Below are positions 52,513 to 61,570 of a DNA stretch of 64,000 bases, piece after piece; within the stretch, counting starts at the first letter, position 1, and every line of letters starts with the position of its first letter. The position numbers and the translations under genes are program-made. The notes below the pieces were generated by a model, which saw only the letters and a list, made by a program, of their open reading frames with translations, was not told where the DNA came from and ran no database searches. Source of the stretch: Anaerolineae bacterium. Lineage in GTDB: Bacteria; Chloroflexota; Anaerolineae; Aggregatilineales; Phototrophicaceae. Location of the stretch: contig JANWYT010000007.1 in the NCBI GenBank assembly GCA_025055175.1, forward strand, positions 47,209-111,208, given 5' to 3'.

Positions 52513-53517
52513 ATGCAAAAAAAAGTCACCTCCGTGGAAGTCGCAGCGCGCGCCGGCGTCTCCCAGTCCACTGTCTCGCGCGTCTTCAGCGGCATCAGCG
52601 TATCAGAAGCCGCACGCCAGCGCGTGCTTGCAGCTGCTCAGGAGCTAGGCTATCAGCCCAACGCCATCGCACGCATGATGAGTACCCGCCAGACCAACAT
52701 CGTCGGCTTGGTCATGGCCACCATCACCAGTCCTTTTTATCCGTATGTGCTGGAAAAGTTCTTGCGCGAATTACAAGCCATCGACAAGCAGGTTCTGCTG
52801 TTCACAGCTTCGGAAGCGCAGAGCATTGACGACATCCTGCCGCTGGCTTTGCGATATCAGGTGGATGCCCTAATTGTGACCTCGGTCACCTTGTCTTCAG
52901 AGCTGGCTGCCATCAGCGCACAACGCGGCACACCTATCGTCTTGTTCAACCGCTCCGTGAGCGATCCTCACATAAGCGCCGTATGTTCCGACAATCTGCT
53001 GGGCGCTGCGATGGCAGCAGACGCTCTGCTAGACACAGGCCATGCGCGCCTGGCCTGGGTAGCCGGCTTGGCCGACACTTCTACCAATCAAGAACGCGAG
53101 CGCGGCTTCAGCCAACGCTTGCAAGCGCGCGGCGTGGCAACTTGGCGGCGCGCTCAGGGACGCTACACCTACGAATCAGGCTACCAGGCAGCTTGTGAGC
53201 TACTAGATGATCCACAGCCACCCGACGGCATTTTTTGCGCGAACGACATCATGGCGCTAGGAGCGATCGACGCGATTAGGACACGCGGACTGGTGGTTGG
53301 ACAGGATGTGAGCGTCATCGGCTTCGACAACATCCCGATGGCTGCTTGGGGCGCGTATCAGCTTACTACCATCAGTCAAGAGGTCGATGAGATGATTCGG
53401 CGTACCCTGGCGATCATGCAAGAGAAGATCGAAGACCCTGCCAGCCCTTCGCGGGTGGAACGAGTGGCAGGACGCTTGATTGTGCGCACCTCAGTGCGTG
53501 GCCTGAGCAGTTGCTGA
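52513..53517 (+). CDS. LacI family transcriptional regulator
   Basis: 334 residues. The N-terminal helix-turn-helix (SVEVAARAGVSQSTVSRVFSG) and hinge (LGYQPNAIARMM) are followed by the effector-binding domain (TNIVGLVMATITSPFYPYVLE, read in two parts; GIFCANDIMALGAIDAIR; VSVIGFDNIPMAAWG). It lies within the aldolase-HisD-like-SDR operon, 57 bp after the dehydrogenase gene, and probably represses it, using the substrate or an intermediate as inducer. The effector is not deducible. Confidence 0.93.
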   Translation: MQKKVTSVEVAARAGVSQSTVSRVFSGISVSEAARQRVLAAAQELGYQPNAIARMMSTRQTNIVGLVMATITSPFYPYVLEKFLRELQAIDKQVLLFTASEAQSIDDILPLALRYQVDALIVTSVTLSSELAAISAQRGTPIVLFNRSVSDPHISAVCSDNLLGAAMAADALLDTGHARLAWVAGLADTSTNQERERGFSQRLQARGVATWRRAQGRYTYESGYQAACELLDDPQPPDGIFCANDIMALGAIDAIRTRGLVVGQDVSVIGFDNIPMAAWGAYQLTTISQEVDEMIRRTLAIMQEKIEDPASPSRVERVAGRLIVRTSVRGLSSC

Positions 53518-53528
53518 TGGGAGAAGCT

Positions 53529-54284
53529 ATGAACACAGGACAACCACTAGTAGGCCGCGTAGCCCTGGTGACGGGCGGCGGGGGCGGCATAGGCAGCGCC
53601 ATCTGTCGCCGCTTGGCACAAGCGGGCGCGCACATAGTCATCACCTATGCCCACGACCAAGCCAAAGCAGAAGCTGTGCGCGACTCGCTGCCTGCAGGCC
53701 AACACCTGGTGATACAAGCAGCCGTCGACGACAGCGCTGCTCAGGCGGCCCTCGCAGCGCGCGTTGCCGCTGATTACGGACGTTTAGACATTCTGGTGAA
53801 CAACGCCGGCGTGACGCGCCCCGTGCCACACGATGACTTAGATGCTCTGAGCGATGAATTGATCGACACGATCTTCCGCGTGAATGTGCGCGGCGCGCTG
53901 GCCTCTGTGCGGGCTATGAAGACTCTGCTGCTGGCCAGCGGTGACGGCCTGATCGTCAACATCAGCTCGGTGGCAGCGCGGATTGCCCTGGGCAGCAACG
54001 TGGCTTACTGCGCTAGCAAAGCGGCTTTGGATAACCTCACGCTCAGCTTGGCGCGCGCCCTAGCTCCAACCATCCGCGTGCTGAGCGTAGCGCCCGGCTG
54101 GGTAGAGGGTGAGTACGCTCAGCGTATGCCGCCCCAGCTCATCCAGCAGCAGCGCGACCTCACGCCTCTGGGACGAATTGCGTCTGCAGAAGACGTAGCG
54201 GAAGCGGTCTACGCGGCGGCTGTGCATTTGCGCTTTAGCACTGGCACAATCATCGCCGTCGATGGTGGCCGCCCTCTACGCTGA
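53529..54284 (+). CDS. Short-chain dehydrogenase/reductase
   Basis: 251 residues from the ATG at 53529, chosen for the GGAG 6-7 nt upstream; the in-frame opening at 53511 overlaps the LacI gene. TGGGGGIG binds the nucleotide, NNAG follows, and the catalytic S, Y and K lie in SSVAARIALGSNVAYCASKAA, read in two parts. It ends with a FabG-like GGRPL. In this operon it probably oxidises or reduces the hydroxyl group of a sugar acid or related compound. It is 11 bp after the LacI gene and converges on the cobalamin-type importer. Confidence 0.9.
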   Translation: MNTGQPLVGRVALVTGGGGGIGSAICRRLAQAGAHIVITYAHDQAKAEAVRDSLPAGQHLVIQAAVDDSAAQAALAARVAADYGRLDILVNNAGVTRPVPHDDLDALSDELIDTIFRVNVRGALASVRAMKTLLLASGDGLIVNISSVAARIALGSNVAYCASKAALDNLTLSLARALAPTIRVLSVAPGWVEGEYAQRMPPQLIQQQRDLTPLGRIASAEDVAEAVYAAAVHLRFSTGTIIAVDGGRPLR

Positions 54285-54314
54285 GCGAAGAACATCTGCC
54301 GTACTCTCCTCACG

Positions 54315-55382
54315 TCAAGCTTGGGCCGCTTCGAAATCAGGGCGCGCCGCCCGCGCGCCGTGCAACTGTTGCAGAGCGGCCAGCAGCTCTCCTATGCTGG
54401 AGCAGGTTGCTTCAGCGCCGCCCCAATCAACAGACCACTGCACGCGTTCAGCACTCTCGTGCAAGCGAATGTGCAGCAACGGTGGAGCGTGGCGCTCAGG
54501 GCCTTCAACCTCATCAAGCAGAGCGAAGCCCGACCGCTGCAAAGCACGTCGCGTCCAGGTGTGGACTATGCCCTGGCCATGCACCACAGCTGTTCCACGA
54601 CGTTCAGCTTGCACGCTGAACGTCCCGGTGGTACGGTCGAAGACGACGCCTTCGCTGCGGAAGGCGTCTTCAAAGGCTCGGCTGATGACCAAATCCTCTG
54701 GCGCGCCGACGCACACCTGGCCAGCGGCCATAAGCCACAGCGTATCAGCAGAGCGCAGCGCCAAATCCAAGTCGTGGGTAGAGAGCAAGATGGCTCGCCC
54801 CGTCTGAGAAGCCAAATGGCGTAGCAGGCGCATAATCTCTGCGCGGCGCGGCAAATCCAGAAAAGCAGTCGGCTCATCCAACAGGATGAGAGGCGCTTCT
54901 TGGGCCAGCGCGCGCGCGATCATCAGCTTCTGGCGTTGGCCGTCGCTCAGCTCCATCACAGGTCGTTCGGCGACGTCACACGCGCCAACGGCTTCGACGG
55001 CCCAACGGATGACTGCTTCGTCGTGGCGCGACAAGCGGCCCGTCCAATCGGTGTGAGGATGGCGTCCTAGCGCCACCAGCGCGTAGCCATTGAGCAAGCC
55101 GATGTTCGGGCGCTCCGTCAGCACCACGCTGAGATAGCTGGCGAGCTGGCGCGGCTTCAGCCGCGCCGTGTCGCGCCCTGCCAGCAGGACGCGCCCAGCG
55201 AGCGGCTTCTGCACAGCGGCGATGGTGCGCATGAGCGTCGATTTGCCCACGCCATTTGCCCCCAGCAGGCAGACTAATCGACCCGCTTCTAGGCGCAGGT
55301 TGAGTCCCTGAGCGACGACAATGCGCGGCCTACGCGAGGCGGCGTAGCCGATGGCTAGGTCTTGAGTCTCCAGGACATTCAT
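54315..55382 (-). CDS. Cobalamin/iron-type ABC transporter ATP-binding protein with C-terminal extension
   Basis: 355 residues. The ABC domain occupies about 1-250: Walker A GANGVGKST (41-49), signature LSDGQRQKL, Walker B LILLDEPTAFLD. The FepC/BtuD type is indicated by the spacing and by the partner permease. A ~100-residue extension follows (VVFDRTTGTFSVQAE onward). It is predicted to be alpha/beta and was not recognised; homologues of this type often carry it. It starts 1 nt after the permease stop, so it is co-transcribed with it and controlled by the riboswitch. Confidence 0.87.
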   Translation of the reverse strand: MNVLETQDLAIGYAASRRPRIVVAQGLNLRLEAGRLVCLLGANGVGKSTLMRTIAAVQKPLAGRVLLAGRDTARLKPRQLASYLSVVLTERPNIGLLNGYALVALGRHPHTDWTGRLSRHDEAVIRWAVEAVGACDVAERPVMELSDGQRQKLMIARALAQEAPLILLDEPTAFLDLPRRAEIMRLLRHLASQTGRAILLSTHDLDLALRSADTLWLMAAGQVCVGAPEDLVISRAFEDAFRSEGVVFDRTTGTFSVQAERRGTAVVHGQGIVHTWTRRALQRSGFALLDEVEGPERHAPPLLHIRLHESAERVQWSVDWGGAEATCSSIGELLAALQQLHGARAARPDFEAAQA

Positions 55383-55383
55383 G

Positions 55384-56496
55384 TCAGCTCCCCAAAGTTT
55401 GTGCCGCGTTGCGGCGGTGCAGGATGATGGCGATGACGACAGGCGCGCCCATCAGAGCAGTGACGGCGTTCAGAGGCAAGATGAGATTGCGTCCTGGCAC
55501 CTCTGCGATCAGCGCGGCCAGCATCGCTGCCGTTGAACCCATGAGCATTGCGCCCGGCACGAGCATACGATGGTCAGATGTGCCAAAGAAGCTGCGGCAC
55601 AGGTGCGGCACAGCAATGCCCAAAAAGGCAATCGGCCCGCAGAACGCCGTCACCACGCCAGCCAACAGCGCCGTTGCACTGATGATAGCCATGCGCACCA
55701 GCATCAGATTCAGGCCCAAGCTGCGCGCGTAGCCCTCGCCCAAGAGCAACGCATTGAGCGGCTTGGTCAAGGCCAGAGACAAAGCCAGGCCGAGCAGCAC
55801 ACCAGCCGCTAGGATGGGCATTTGTTCCCAGGTGACGCCGCCGAAGCTGCCGAACGTCCAACTGATGTACGCCTGAATGCGCTCTGGGATGGCGAAGTAG
55901 AGCAGAAGGCTAACCGCTGCCGAGACCAGATAGCCGATCATCAAGCCCAGGATCAGCAGCGTGACGCTGTGTTGGACGCGGCTGGCCACCAGCAGCACCA
56001 ACAGCATGGTGAGCGCCGCACCCAACGCCGCCGCAGCAACCAGCAGCAGGTCGCCCAGCAAGCCAAAGCCGGCCAGCAGCGCTCCCCCCACTGTCCCAAC
56101 CGAAAGCACCACCAGAGCCACGCCCAGGCTCGCCCCAGCATTCACCCCCAGCACCGACGGATCGGCCAGTGGATTGCGGAAGAAGGTCTGCATGAGTAGC
56201 CCACTGACGCCCAGGGCTGCCCCCGCCAGCGCTGCCGTCGTCGCCTTAGGCAGGCGTATGCGCAAGATAATGTTCGTCCAAGAAGCGCGCTCGGCTTCGC
56301 CGCCCAACAGCACCGTGAGGATTTGATCGAGAGGAATGCTGATCGATCCTAGGGCCAGGCTGAGCAGGAAGACGGCCACCAGACCGACTAGCAGGGCCAG
56401 CAGCAGCAGCGGGCGCAAGCCCAGATTCAAGCGCGCCTGGCTGACATCCTGAGCATAGTCAGACGCCTGAGAGATGGGCGCAGGCTTAGGCAGCAT
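55384..56496 (-). CDS. FecCD/BtuC family ABC transporter permease
   Basis: 370 residues with about ten membrane helices. Family motifs include GLLMQTFFRNPLADPSVLGVN, read in two parts, GLMIGYL and GPIAFLGIAVPHLCR. FecCD permeases import iron-siderophores, haem or cobalamin; the cobalamin riboswitch upstream makes B12 or a corrinoid the likely cargo. No substrate-binding protein (BtuF-like) gene is next to it in this window. The RBS TAAGGA overlaps the end of the short upstream ORF. Confidence 0.92.
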   Translation of the reverse strand: MLPKPAPISQASDYAQDVSQARLNLGLRPLLLLALLVGLVAVFLLSLALGSISIPLDQILTVLLGGEAERASWTNIILRIRLPKATTAALAGAALGVSGLLMQTFFRNPLADPSVLGVNAGASLGVALVVLSVGTVGGALLAGFGLLGDLLLVAAAALGAALTMLLVLLVASRVQHSVTLLILGLMIGYLVSAAVSLLLYFAIPERIQAYISWTFGSFGGVTWEQMPILAAGVLLGLALSLALTKPLNALLLGEGYARSLGLNLMLVRMAIISATALLAGVVTAFCGPIAFLGIAVPHLCRSFFGTSDHRMLVPGAMLMGSTAAMLAALIAEVPGRNLILPLNAVTALMGAPVVIAIILHRRNAAQTLGS

Positions 56497-56503
56497 AGCT
56501 TCC

Positions 56504-56587
56504 TTAGCGGAGCGAGGAGCTTACGCGGGCCAGCTCTGAGACAGACATAAAGCCCGCTGGGTAGCGGGCATAGATGATGACGATCAT
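56504..56587 (-). CDS. Possible 27-codon ORF between riboswitch and permease gene
   Basis: ATG at 56587 with AAGGGAGAA about 10 nt upstream encodes a 27-residue peptide (MIVIIYARYPAGFM then SVSELARVSSSLR). Its TAA lies 7 nt before the permease ATG. A GCCCGC-6-GCGGGC stem-loop at 56552-56569 is inside it. It could be a translationally coupled leader. Supported by RBS and placement only, so the protein itself may be non-functional. Confidence 0.35.
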   Translation of the reverse strand: MIVIIYARYPAGFMSVSELARVSSSLR

Positions 56588-56639
56588 CACGCTCGTTCTC
56601 CCTTTCACGCGAAGGTTGGCGGTTGATCCGCCCACGAGC

Positions 56640-56765
56640 TAAGCCAGAGGCAGGTATTCGGGCTTCTGGCTTATGGGCCAGTAACCGTTGCGCGACAGCG
56701 TCGGACTTTCACCGAGCTTCCCCTGTTGCGTGCCGAACGTCCGAGTTCTGGCACACCTCTGCCTT
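56640..56765 (-). promoter_or_regulatory. Cobalamin riboswitch
   Basis: On the minus strand, GGGGAAgctcGGTGAAAGTCC (GGTGAAAGTCC complement at 56703-56713) and GCGCAACGGT match the conserved core of the cobalamin aptamer. AAGCCAGAAGCCCGAATACC with CTGCC (56649-56670) gives the 3' end. CAGAGG (complement of 56756-56761) closes with CCTCTG (56645-56650) as the outer stem. The B12 box is GCAACGGT instead of GCCACTGT. A GGCGG-5-CCGCC hairpin at 56618-56632 directly before the RBS of the short ORF could be the expression platform. Confidence 0.88.
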
Positions 56766-56789
56766 GAGCTATGCGATTAAGTTGAGGTC

Positions 56790-56818
56790 AGCATAGCATG
56801 GCCCACGAGCATTGTCAA
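56790..56818 (-). promoter_or_regulatory. Promoter of the cobalamin-importer operon
   Basis: On the minus strand: TTGACA (complement 56813-56818), exactly 17 bp, TATGCT (complement 56790-56795). Transcription would start at about 56783, just before the riboswitch. Confidence 0.7.
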
Positions 56819-56846
56819 TGAAGGCGCGAAGCAGGCTTCGTTTCTT

Positions 56847-56919
56847 TGACCCCGGTAGGACTCGAACCTACAACCAATTGATTAAGAGTCAACTGCTCTG
56901 CCAATTGAGCTACGAGGCC
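56847..56919 (-). tRNA. tRNA-Lys (anticodon CTT)
   Basis: A 73-nt cloverleaf on the minus strand. Acceptor arms are GGCCTCG and CGGGGTC with discriminator A. The D arm is in AGCTCAATTGGCAGAGC. The anticodon stem-loop is GTTGA-CTCTTAA-TCAAT. The T arm is GTAGG-TTCGAGT-CCTAC. The anticodon CTT reads AAG (Lys). No CCA is encoded. Two G-U pairs are in the acceptor stem. Confidence 0.95.
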
Positions 56920-57022
56920 ATCAGCGAAACGTAGTATAGGGCGCGTGCGTGGCAAAATCAAGGGCGAGGCCAGCAAGCCGATGCACTCGCTAGCGCGCTC
57001 AGGCTCTCATGCGGAACGCTCG

Positions 57023-57052
57023 GCGGATGAGGAGCAGCGTCGCCTCATCCGC
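57023..57052 (-). terminator. Stem-loop just after the LacD-like gene
   Basis: A perfect 10-bp stem (GCGGATGAGG at 57023-57032 with CCTCATCCGC at 57043-57052) closes a 10-nt loop. It begins 1 nt after the stop of the last operon gene. There is no T tract, so it may be a factor-assisted terminator or a protected mRNA end. Confidence 0.6.
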
Positions 57053-57053
57053 G

Positions 57054-58028
57054 TCAGGCTAAAAAGCTGCTCTGCTGGTACCAGCCCTTGCCTAAGGCTT
57101 GCGGTTGGTAGAAGTCCGTCCAGGGGCGCGCGTACTGGTCGGCGATGGCATTCAGCTGTTCTGCGCGCGGGATGGCCACCTCGCGTAGGAAGATGGCGCG
57201 CGCTTCGGGCGTCATCGTCACCGCTTCCTTCCAGATGGCCCGCCCTGCCAAGTAGCCGCTCGCGCCTTCTTGACAAGCAATCTGCGTCTGCTCGGCGAAG
57301 GTCTCGAAGTCCACGCCGGCGCTCAGCAGCACCCAGGGGACGCTGGCTGCTTCGCTGACGGCAGCGCAGGCGGCGCGCCAACGTTCTCTGTCCTGGTCGA
57401 AGGCCACATCGACGGGGAATTCTAGCTTTAGCACGTCCGGACTGAGCGCGCTTAGACGCCTAGCCGTGTCCACTAGCACCTGGGGGCGCGCAGCGGCGAA
57501 CTCGGCGCTTTCTTTCTTGACAGCTCTGTCTAGGCTGTAACTCATTGGCTCTAAGTAGAGCGGCAGATCATGTTGGCGGCAGGCTTGAGCCACCTGAGCC
57601 GCGATCATCTCCAGCTCCTCCGCCAGCGCGCCGCTGTGCGGATGATAGTAGATCATCAGCTTGGCAGCCTGCGCTCCCACCTGCTTGACCTTCGTCACCG
57701 TCCAGGACGGATCGAATTCGGTCTTGCGATAGGTCGAATCGCCGCTGTAGCCGCTCTTTTCGATGGACAGCAGCAGCCCGCAGGCGGGCGACATGTAAGC
57801 AGACGCTGTCGGCCCAAAATCTGGATCGAGCAGCACAGCGCTCACGTGGTACGACAGAGCCTGGACGACTTCAGCTTTGATGGCGGCGGCAGTGGCGTAG
57901 TCTGTATCAGGCGGGAGCATGTCGGTGTAGCTGCCGCGCTGGTCGAACGCTAGGATGTTGAAGATGTGGCGAGCGGTGCTGGTGGTCTGCAAGCCGCGCC
58001 AGCGCCCAGGCGAGAGCGTCTGCGTCAT
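57054..58028 (-). CDS. LacD-type class I aldolase (tagatose-1,6-bisphosphate aldolase family)
   Basis: 324 residues, a TIM-barrel Schiff-base aldolase. The sequence runs parallel to LacD: ILAFDQRGSY, LLDPDFGPTAS, GLLLSIEKSGY, AKLMIYYHPHSG, and LKLEFPVD with K201 as the likely Schiff-base lysine, then LLSAGVDFETF and GRAIWKEAV. LacD cleaves tagatose-1,6-bisphosphate. Related enzymes act on other ketose phosphates, including 6-deoxy-6-sulfofructose-1-phosphate (YihT) and, as DUF2090, an inositol-pathway intermediate. It is the last gene of the sugar operon, 9 bp after the isomerase-like gene, with an AGGGG RBS. Confidence 0.85.
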   Translation of the reverse strand: MTQTLSPGRWRGLQTTSTARHIFNILAFDQRGSYTDMLPPDTDYATAAAIKAEVVQALSYHVSAVLLDPDFGPTASAYMSPACGLLLSIEKSGYSGDSTYRKTEFDPSWTVTKVKQVGAQAAKLMIYYHPHSGALAEELEMIAAQVAQACRQHDLPLYLEPMSYSLDRAVKKESAEFAAARPQVLVDTARRLSALSPDVLKLEFPVDVAFDQDRERWRAACAAVSEAASVPWVLLSAGVDFETFAEQTQIACQEGASGYLAGRAIWKEAVTMTPEARAIFLREVAIPRAEQLNAIADQYARPWTDFYQPQALGKGWYQQSSFLA

Positions 58029-58037
58029 GGGTAGCCC

Positions 58038-58589
<552 letters not shown>

Positions 58590-58597
58590 TCAATCTC

Positions 58598-59752
58598 CTA
58601 AAGCGTGATTACAGCCTGCTGACGATGCGACTCTAAGGCGGCGGTCAGGACACGGTGGTGCTGCTGCGTCTCCTGTGGTGTGGCGCAATAGAAGCCCTGT
58701 TTCATGCCTTCGCGTCCATGTACAAGCTGGTCACAGAAGGCGGCCCACATTTGCAGCAAACCATCGGAGAAGCCAAATTCGAATATTCCGCCGGTGATGG
58801 TAGGATAAGCTGTTTCGTAGCCTAAATCAAGCACACTCCAGGCCTGTTCAGCGCCTGAAGCATAGTTCATCGTGCGCAGGGTCTTGGGCTGCTTGGTGGA
58901 ATATTCGGCGCTGAAGGCCGTCCCCAAGATGCGCAAATACCAGGTGTTGGTCTCACCAGGGGCTATGCGGTGCGTCTGAATGTACATGGGAAAATCCTGA
59001 TCGGCCTGCGTCACGCGACAGGACAGGGTGGCATTGTCCCAGGTCTCGCACGGCACGAGCTGGCCGCTGGCGTCGGGCCGTCGCCTGATGACGTTGGAGA
59101 GCTGAGCATGGACGCTGCGCGGCATCCAACCCATGCGCAGCGGGATGTGCAAGGCGTGCATGCCCAAGTCGCCCATGCAGCCGTATTCGCCATTGATGGC
59201 GATCATGCGCTTCCAGTTGATCTTCTTGTTGGGGTCGAGGTCGCTGCTGTGTAGCAAGCCGCTCCAGACCTCTAGGATTGTGCCGAAGCGCCCCTCTTGG
59301 ATATGGCGCACGATCCGCTGTGCCGCTGGAAAGAAGGGGAATTCCGACGAACAGGCCACGACCACCTGCGGGTTGTCTTCTACGCAGGCCATGATCCGCG
59401 CGTTGGCCTCCGAGTCGATCCCAAACGGCTTCTCGCCTAGCAGATGTTTGCCCGCGCGGATGATGTCGCAGTACATATCGGCGTGCAAGTTGTGTGGCAC
59501 AGCGCAGTAGATGGCGTCGATGGCGCTGCTGGCTAGCAAATCGCGGTAGTCGGTGGTCTGGATGCGGACAGTGTCGAAATTGTCGGCAAACCAGGGGAAG
59601 AGGGCGGGGTTGCTATCGCAAATGCCCACAATCTGCGGCTCAAAGTCCAGGTTGAGCAGATGACACCAGCGCGCCGCTGCGCTGCCGAACTCGCGACCCA
59701 TCAGGCCTAGGCCGATGATCCCAAAGCGAATGATTTGCTTGTTCTTGGCCAT
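58598..59752 (-). CDS. Gfo/Idh/MocA family oxidoreductase
   Basis: 384 residues. The nucleotide-binding motif is GLGLMG (about 14-19). EKPFGID, about residue 130, holds the family catalytic Lys region. The C-terminal domain is the open beta-sheet of the GFO/IDH/MocA fold. Members oxidise or reduce sugars and inositols with NAD(P). The family acts on many sugars, so the substrate is set by context: rare-sugar or inositol use. It lies 11 bp before the isomerase gene and 7 bp after the LsrF-like gene. Confidence 0.9.
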   Translation of the reverse strand: MAKNKQIIRFGIIGLGLMGREFGSAAARWCHLLNLDFEPQIVGICDSNPALFPWFADNFDTVRIQTTDYRDLLASSAIDAIYCAVPHNLHADMYCDIIRAGKHLLGEKPFGIDSEANARIMACVEDNPQVVVACSSEFPFFPAAQRIVRHIQEGRFGTILEVWSGLLHSSDLDPNKKINWKRMIAINGEYGCMGDLGMHALHIPLRMGWMPRSVHAQLSNVIRRRPDASGQLVPCETWDNATLSCRVTQADQDFPMYIQTHRIAPGETNTWYLRILGTAFSAEYSTKQPKTLRTMNYASGAEQAWSVLDLGYETAYPTITGGIFEFGFSDGLLQMWAAFCDQLVHGREGMKQGFYCATPQETQQHHRVLTAALESHRQQAVITL

Positions 59753-59759
59753 GTGCGCC

Positions 59760-60590
59760 TCAGCTCAGGTGCTGCTTGGCTTGTTCGGGCGTAGCGCCGT
59801 CGTGGACGATGGCCATCAGGGCGCGCGTCATGCCGCTGAGGTTGGGGTGCTGGATGACGTTGCGCCCATAGACGATCCCTTTGGCGCCCTGCTGCATGAG
59901 GTCATAGGTGCGCTTCAGGATTTCATCGTCGGAGACCTTGCCGCCGCCGCGCACCAGCACCGGCTTGCCCGCCGCTACTTCGATCACGCGGTGGTACTGA
60001 CTCACATCGTCTGTCGGATCAGCTTTGATGACGTCTGCCCCCAGCTCAATCGCCTGGCGCACCAGCGGCATAATCTTGTCAATGTCGCCATCGACCATGT
60101 AGCCACCAGCTTGGGCGTTGTCTCGCATGACCAGCGGTTCGACCATGAGCGGCATGCCGTAGCGCTCGCACTGCGGCTTGAGGGCCATGATATTCTGGAC
60201 GCACTGCTCCCAGACTTCTGGTTGGTTGGGCAGCATGAACAAATTGGCCACCACACAGGCGGCATCTAGGCGAATGGCCTGTTCCAGCGGCTCATGGATC
60301 ATGCGGCTGAACAAGGTGCGCGGGAGCTGCTTGCCGTATAGGTTGGCGATGTCCGTGCGCAGCACCAAAGCCGGCTTGCGCTTGCCAGGGATGACTTGCA
60401 GCAGCGGCGCCTGCCCCACGCTCAGTTGGATGGCGTCTGGATCAGCTTCGACCAGGGTGCGGATGACTTTGGGCATGTCTTCAATGTCGTTGAGGAAGCT
60501 GCGTTCGCCGAAGAAGCCATGATCGACAGCCACGTCAAAGCATTTGCCGTCGGGGGCAAACAAGCGGTTCAGGCGATAGGTTATGCTCAT
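59760..60590 (-). CDS. Class I aldolase, DeoC/LsrF family
   Basis: 276 residues from the ATG at 60590 (AAGGA 8 nt upstream); an in-frame opening to 60665 reaches into the kinase gene. TIM-barrel motifs: FDVAVDHG at the N-terminus, VIKADPTDD with the probable Schiff-base K189, and VLVRGGGKVSDDEI with a phosphate-binding Gly-rich loop. The C-terminus GIVYGRNVIQH is typical of LsrF/FbaB-like aldolases. With the LacD-like protein it makes two different class I aldolases in one operon. Confidence 0.85.
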   Translation of the reverse strand: MSITYRLNRLFAPDGKCFDVAVDHGFFGERSFLNDIEDMPKVIRTLVEADPDAIQLSVGQAPLLQVIPGKRKPALVLRTDIANLYGKQLPRTLFSRMIHEPLEQAIRLDAACVVANLFMLPNQPEVWEQCVQNIMALKPQCERYGMPLMVEPLVMRDNAQAGGYMVDGDIDKIMPLVRQAIELGADVIKADPTDDVSQYHRVIEVAAGKPVLVRGGGKVSDDEILKRTYDLMQQGAKGIVYGRNVIQHPNLSGMTRALMAIVHDGATPEQAKQHLS

Positions 60591-60600
60591 GTGCTTATCC

Positions 60601-61560
60601 TTATCTGCTTTGGGTTGAGTAGCGTTCCATGAAAGCCAGGACTTCAGCCAGGGGGCGCGCACCACTCATGGGGCCGCGCCGAGTCACAGCCAGCGCGCCG
60701 CAGGCGTTGGCGAAGCGCACCGCATGAGTCGGGTCATCGCCTGCCAACCAGCGCACCAGGAAAGCCGCTCCGAAGCAGTCCCCCGCCCCAGTCGGATCGA
60801 CCTCCTGTACGGGGAAACCTGCCACGTGGATCGTCTGGTCGCCCTGACAGAGCAGCGCGCCGTCGGCTCCCTGAGTGATGACGATGATACGGTCGGGCTT
60901 GCGCGCCATGAGCTGGTCGACGGCCTGGGCCACGTCATCGTGGCCCGTGAGCAGAGCCAGCTCTTGTGCGGTGGGCAACAATACGTCGGCCACTTTTATG
61001 AACGGAGCGAAAGCTTGGCGCGCTCGCTGTGGTGGCATGAGCTGAGGACGCAGATTAGGATCGAAGCTGATCTTCGCGCCGTGCCGTTGTGCCAGCGTCA
61101 GGGCGTGCAGGCCTAGCGCCAGCAGGCCCTCATGCATGGCTAGGGTTGAACCCATCAAGTGCAGGCACTTCAGGCCCACAAACAAACCCTCATCCAGCAT
61201 GTCCGTCGTCAGCTGAGCGCTGGCGGCGTGGCGTGCATGGAAGACGAAATCGCGGCTGCCGTCAGCGTTGTAGGCTACGAAAGCGACGCCAGTGGTGTGA
61301 TCGGGCAGGACGCGCAGGCTGCGCGGGTCGATCCCATCAGCTCTCAGCTGCTTGAGCATACAACGCCCAAAGGCGTCGTCGCCGACAGCGCCTAGGGCGG
61401 CTACGCGCGCCCCCAAGCGCGCCGCCTGCGCTGCAAAGATGAAGGGGGCGCCGCTGGGGAAAGGCCCTTCAAACGGGCCTGCTTCTTCCAACGGCTGGCC
61501 TATGCCTGTGCGCATAACTTCCACCAGCGCCTCGCCGAAGGTCAGGATGTCCAGGCTCAT
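60601..61560 (-). CDS. PfkB family carbohydrate kinase
   Basis: 319 residues. N-terminal FGEALVEVM and the PSGAPFIFAAQAARLGA sugar-binding part are followed by the C-terminal PfkB signature DPTGAGDCFGAAFL with the catalytic base D261. The family includes ribokinase, fructokinase, 2-keto-3-deoxygluconate kinase and inositol-pathway kinase. Sequence alone does not choose. It lies 10 bp from both neighbours. Confidence 0.9.
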   Translation of the reverse strand: MSLDILTFGEALVEVMRTGIGQPLEEAGPFEGPFPSGAPFIFAAQAARLGARVAALGAVGDDAFGRCMLKQLRADGIDPRSLRVLPDHTTGVAFVAYNADGSRDFVFHARHAASAQLTTDMLDEGLFVGLKCLHLMGSTLAMHEGLLALGLHALTLAQRHGAKISFDPNLRPQLMPPQRARQAFAPFIKVADVLLPTAQELALLTGHDDVAQAVDQLMARKPDRIIVITQGADGALLCQGDQTIHVAGFPVQEVDPTGAGDCFGAAFLVRWLAGDDPTHAVRFANACGALAVTRRGPMSGARPLAEVLAFMERYSTQSR

Positions 61561-61570
61561 GGTCGGCCTC

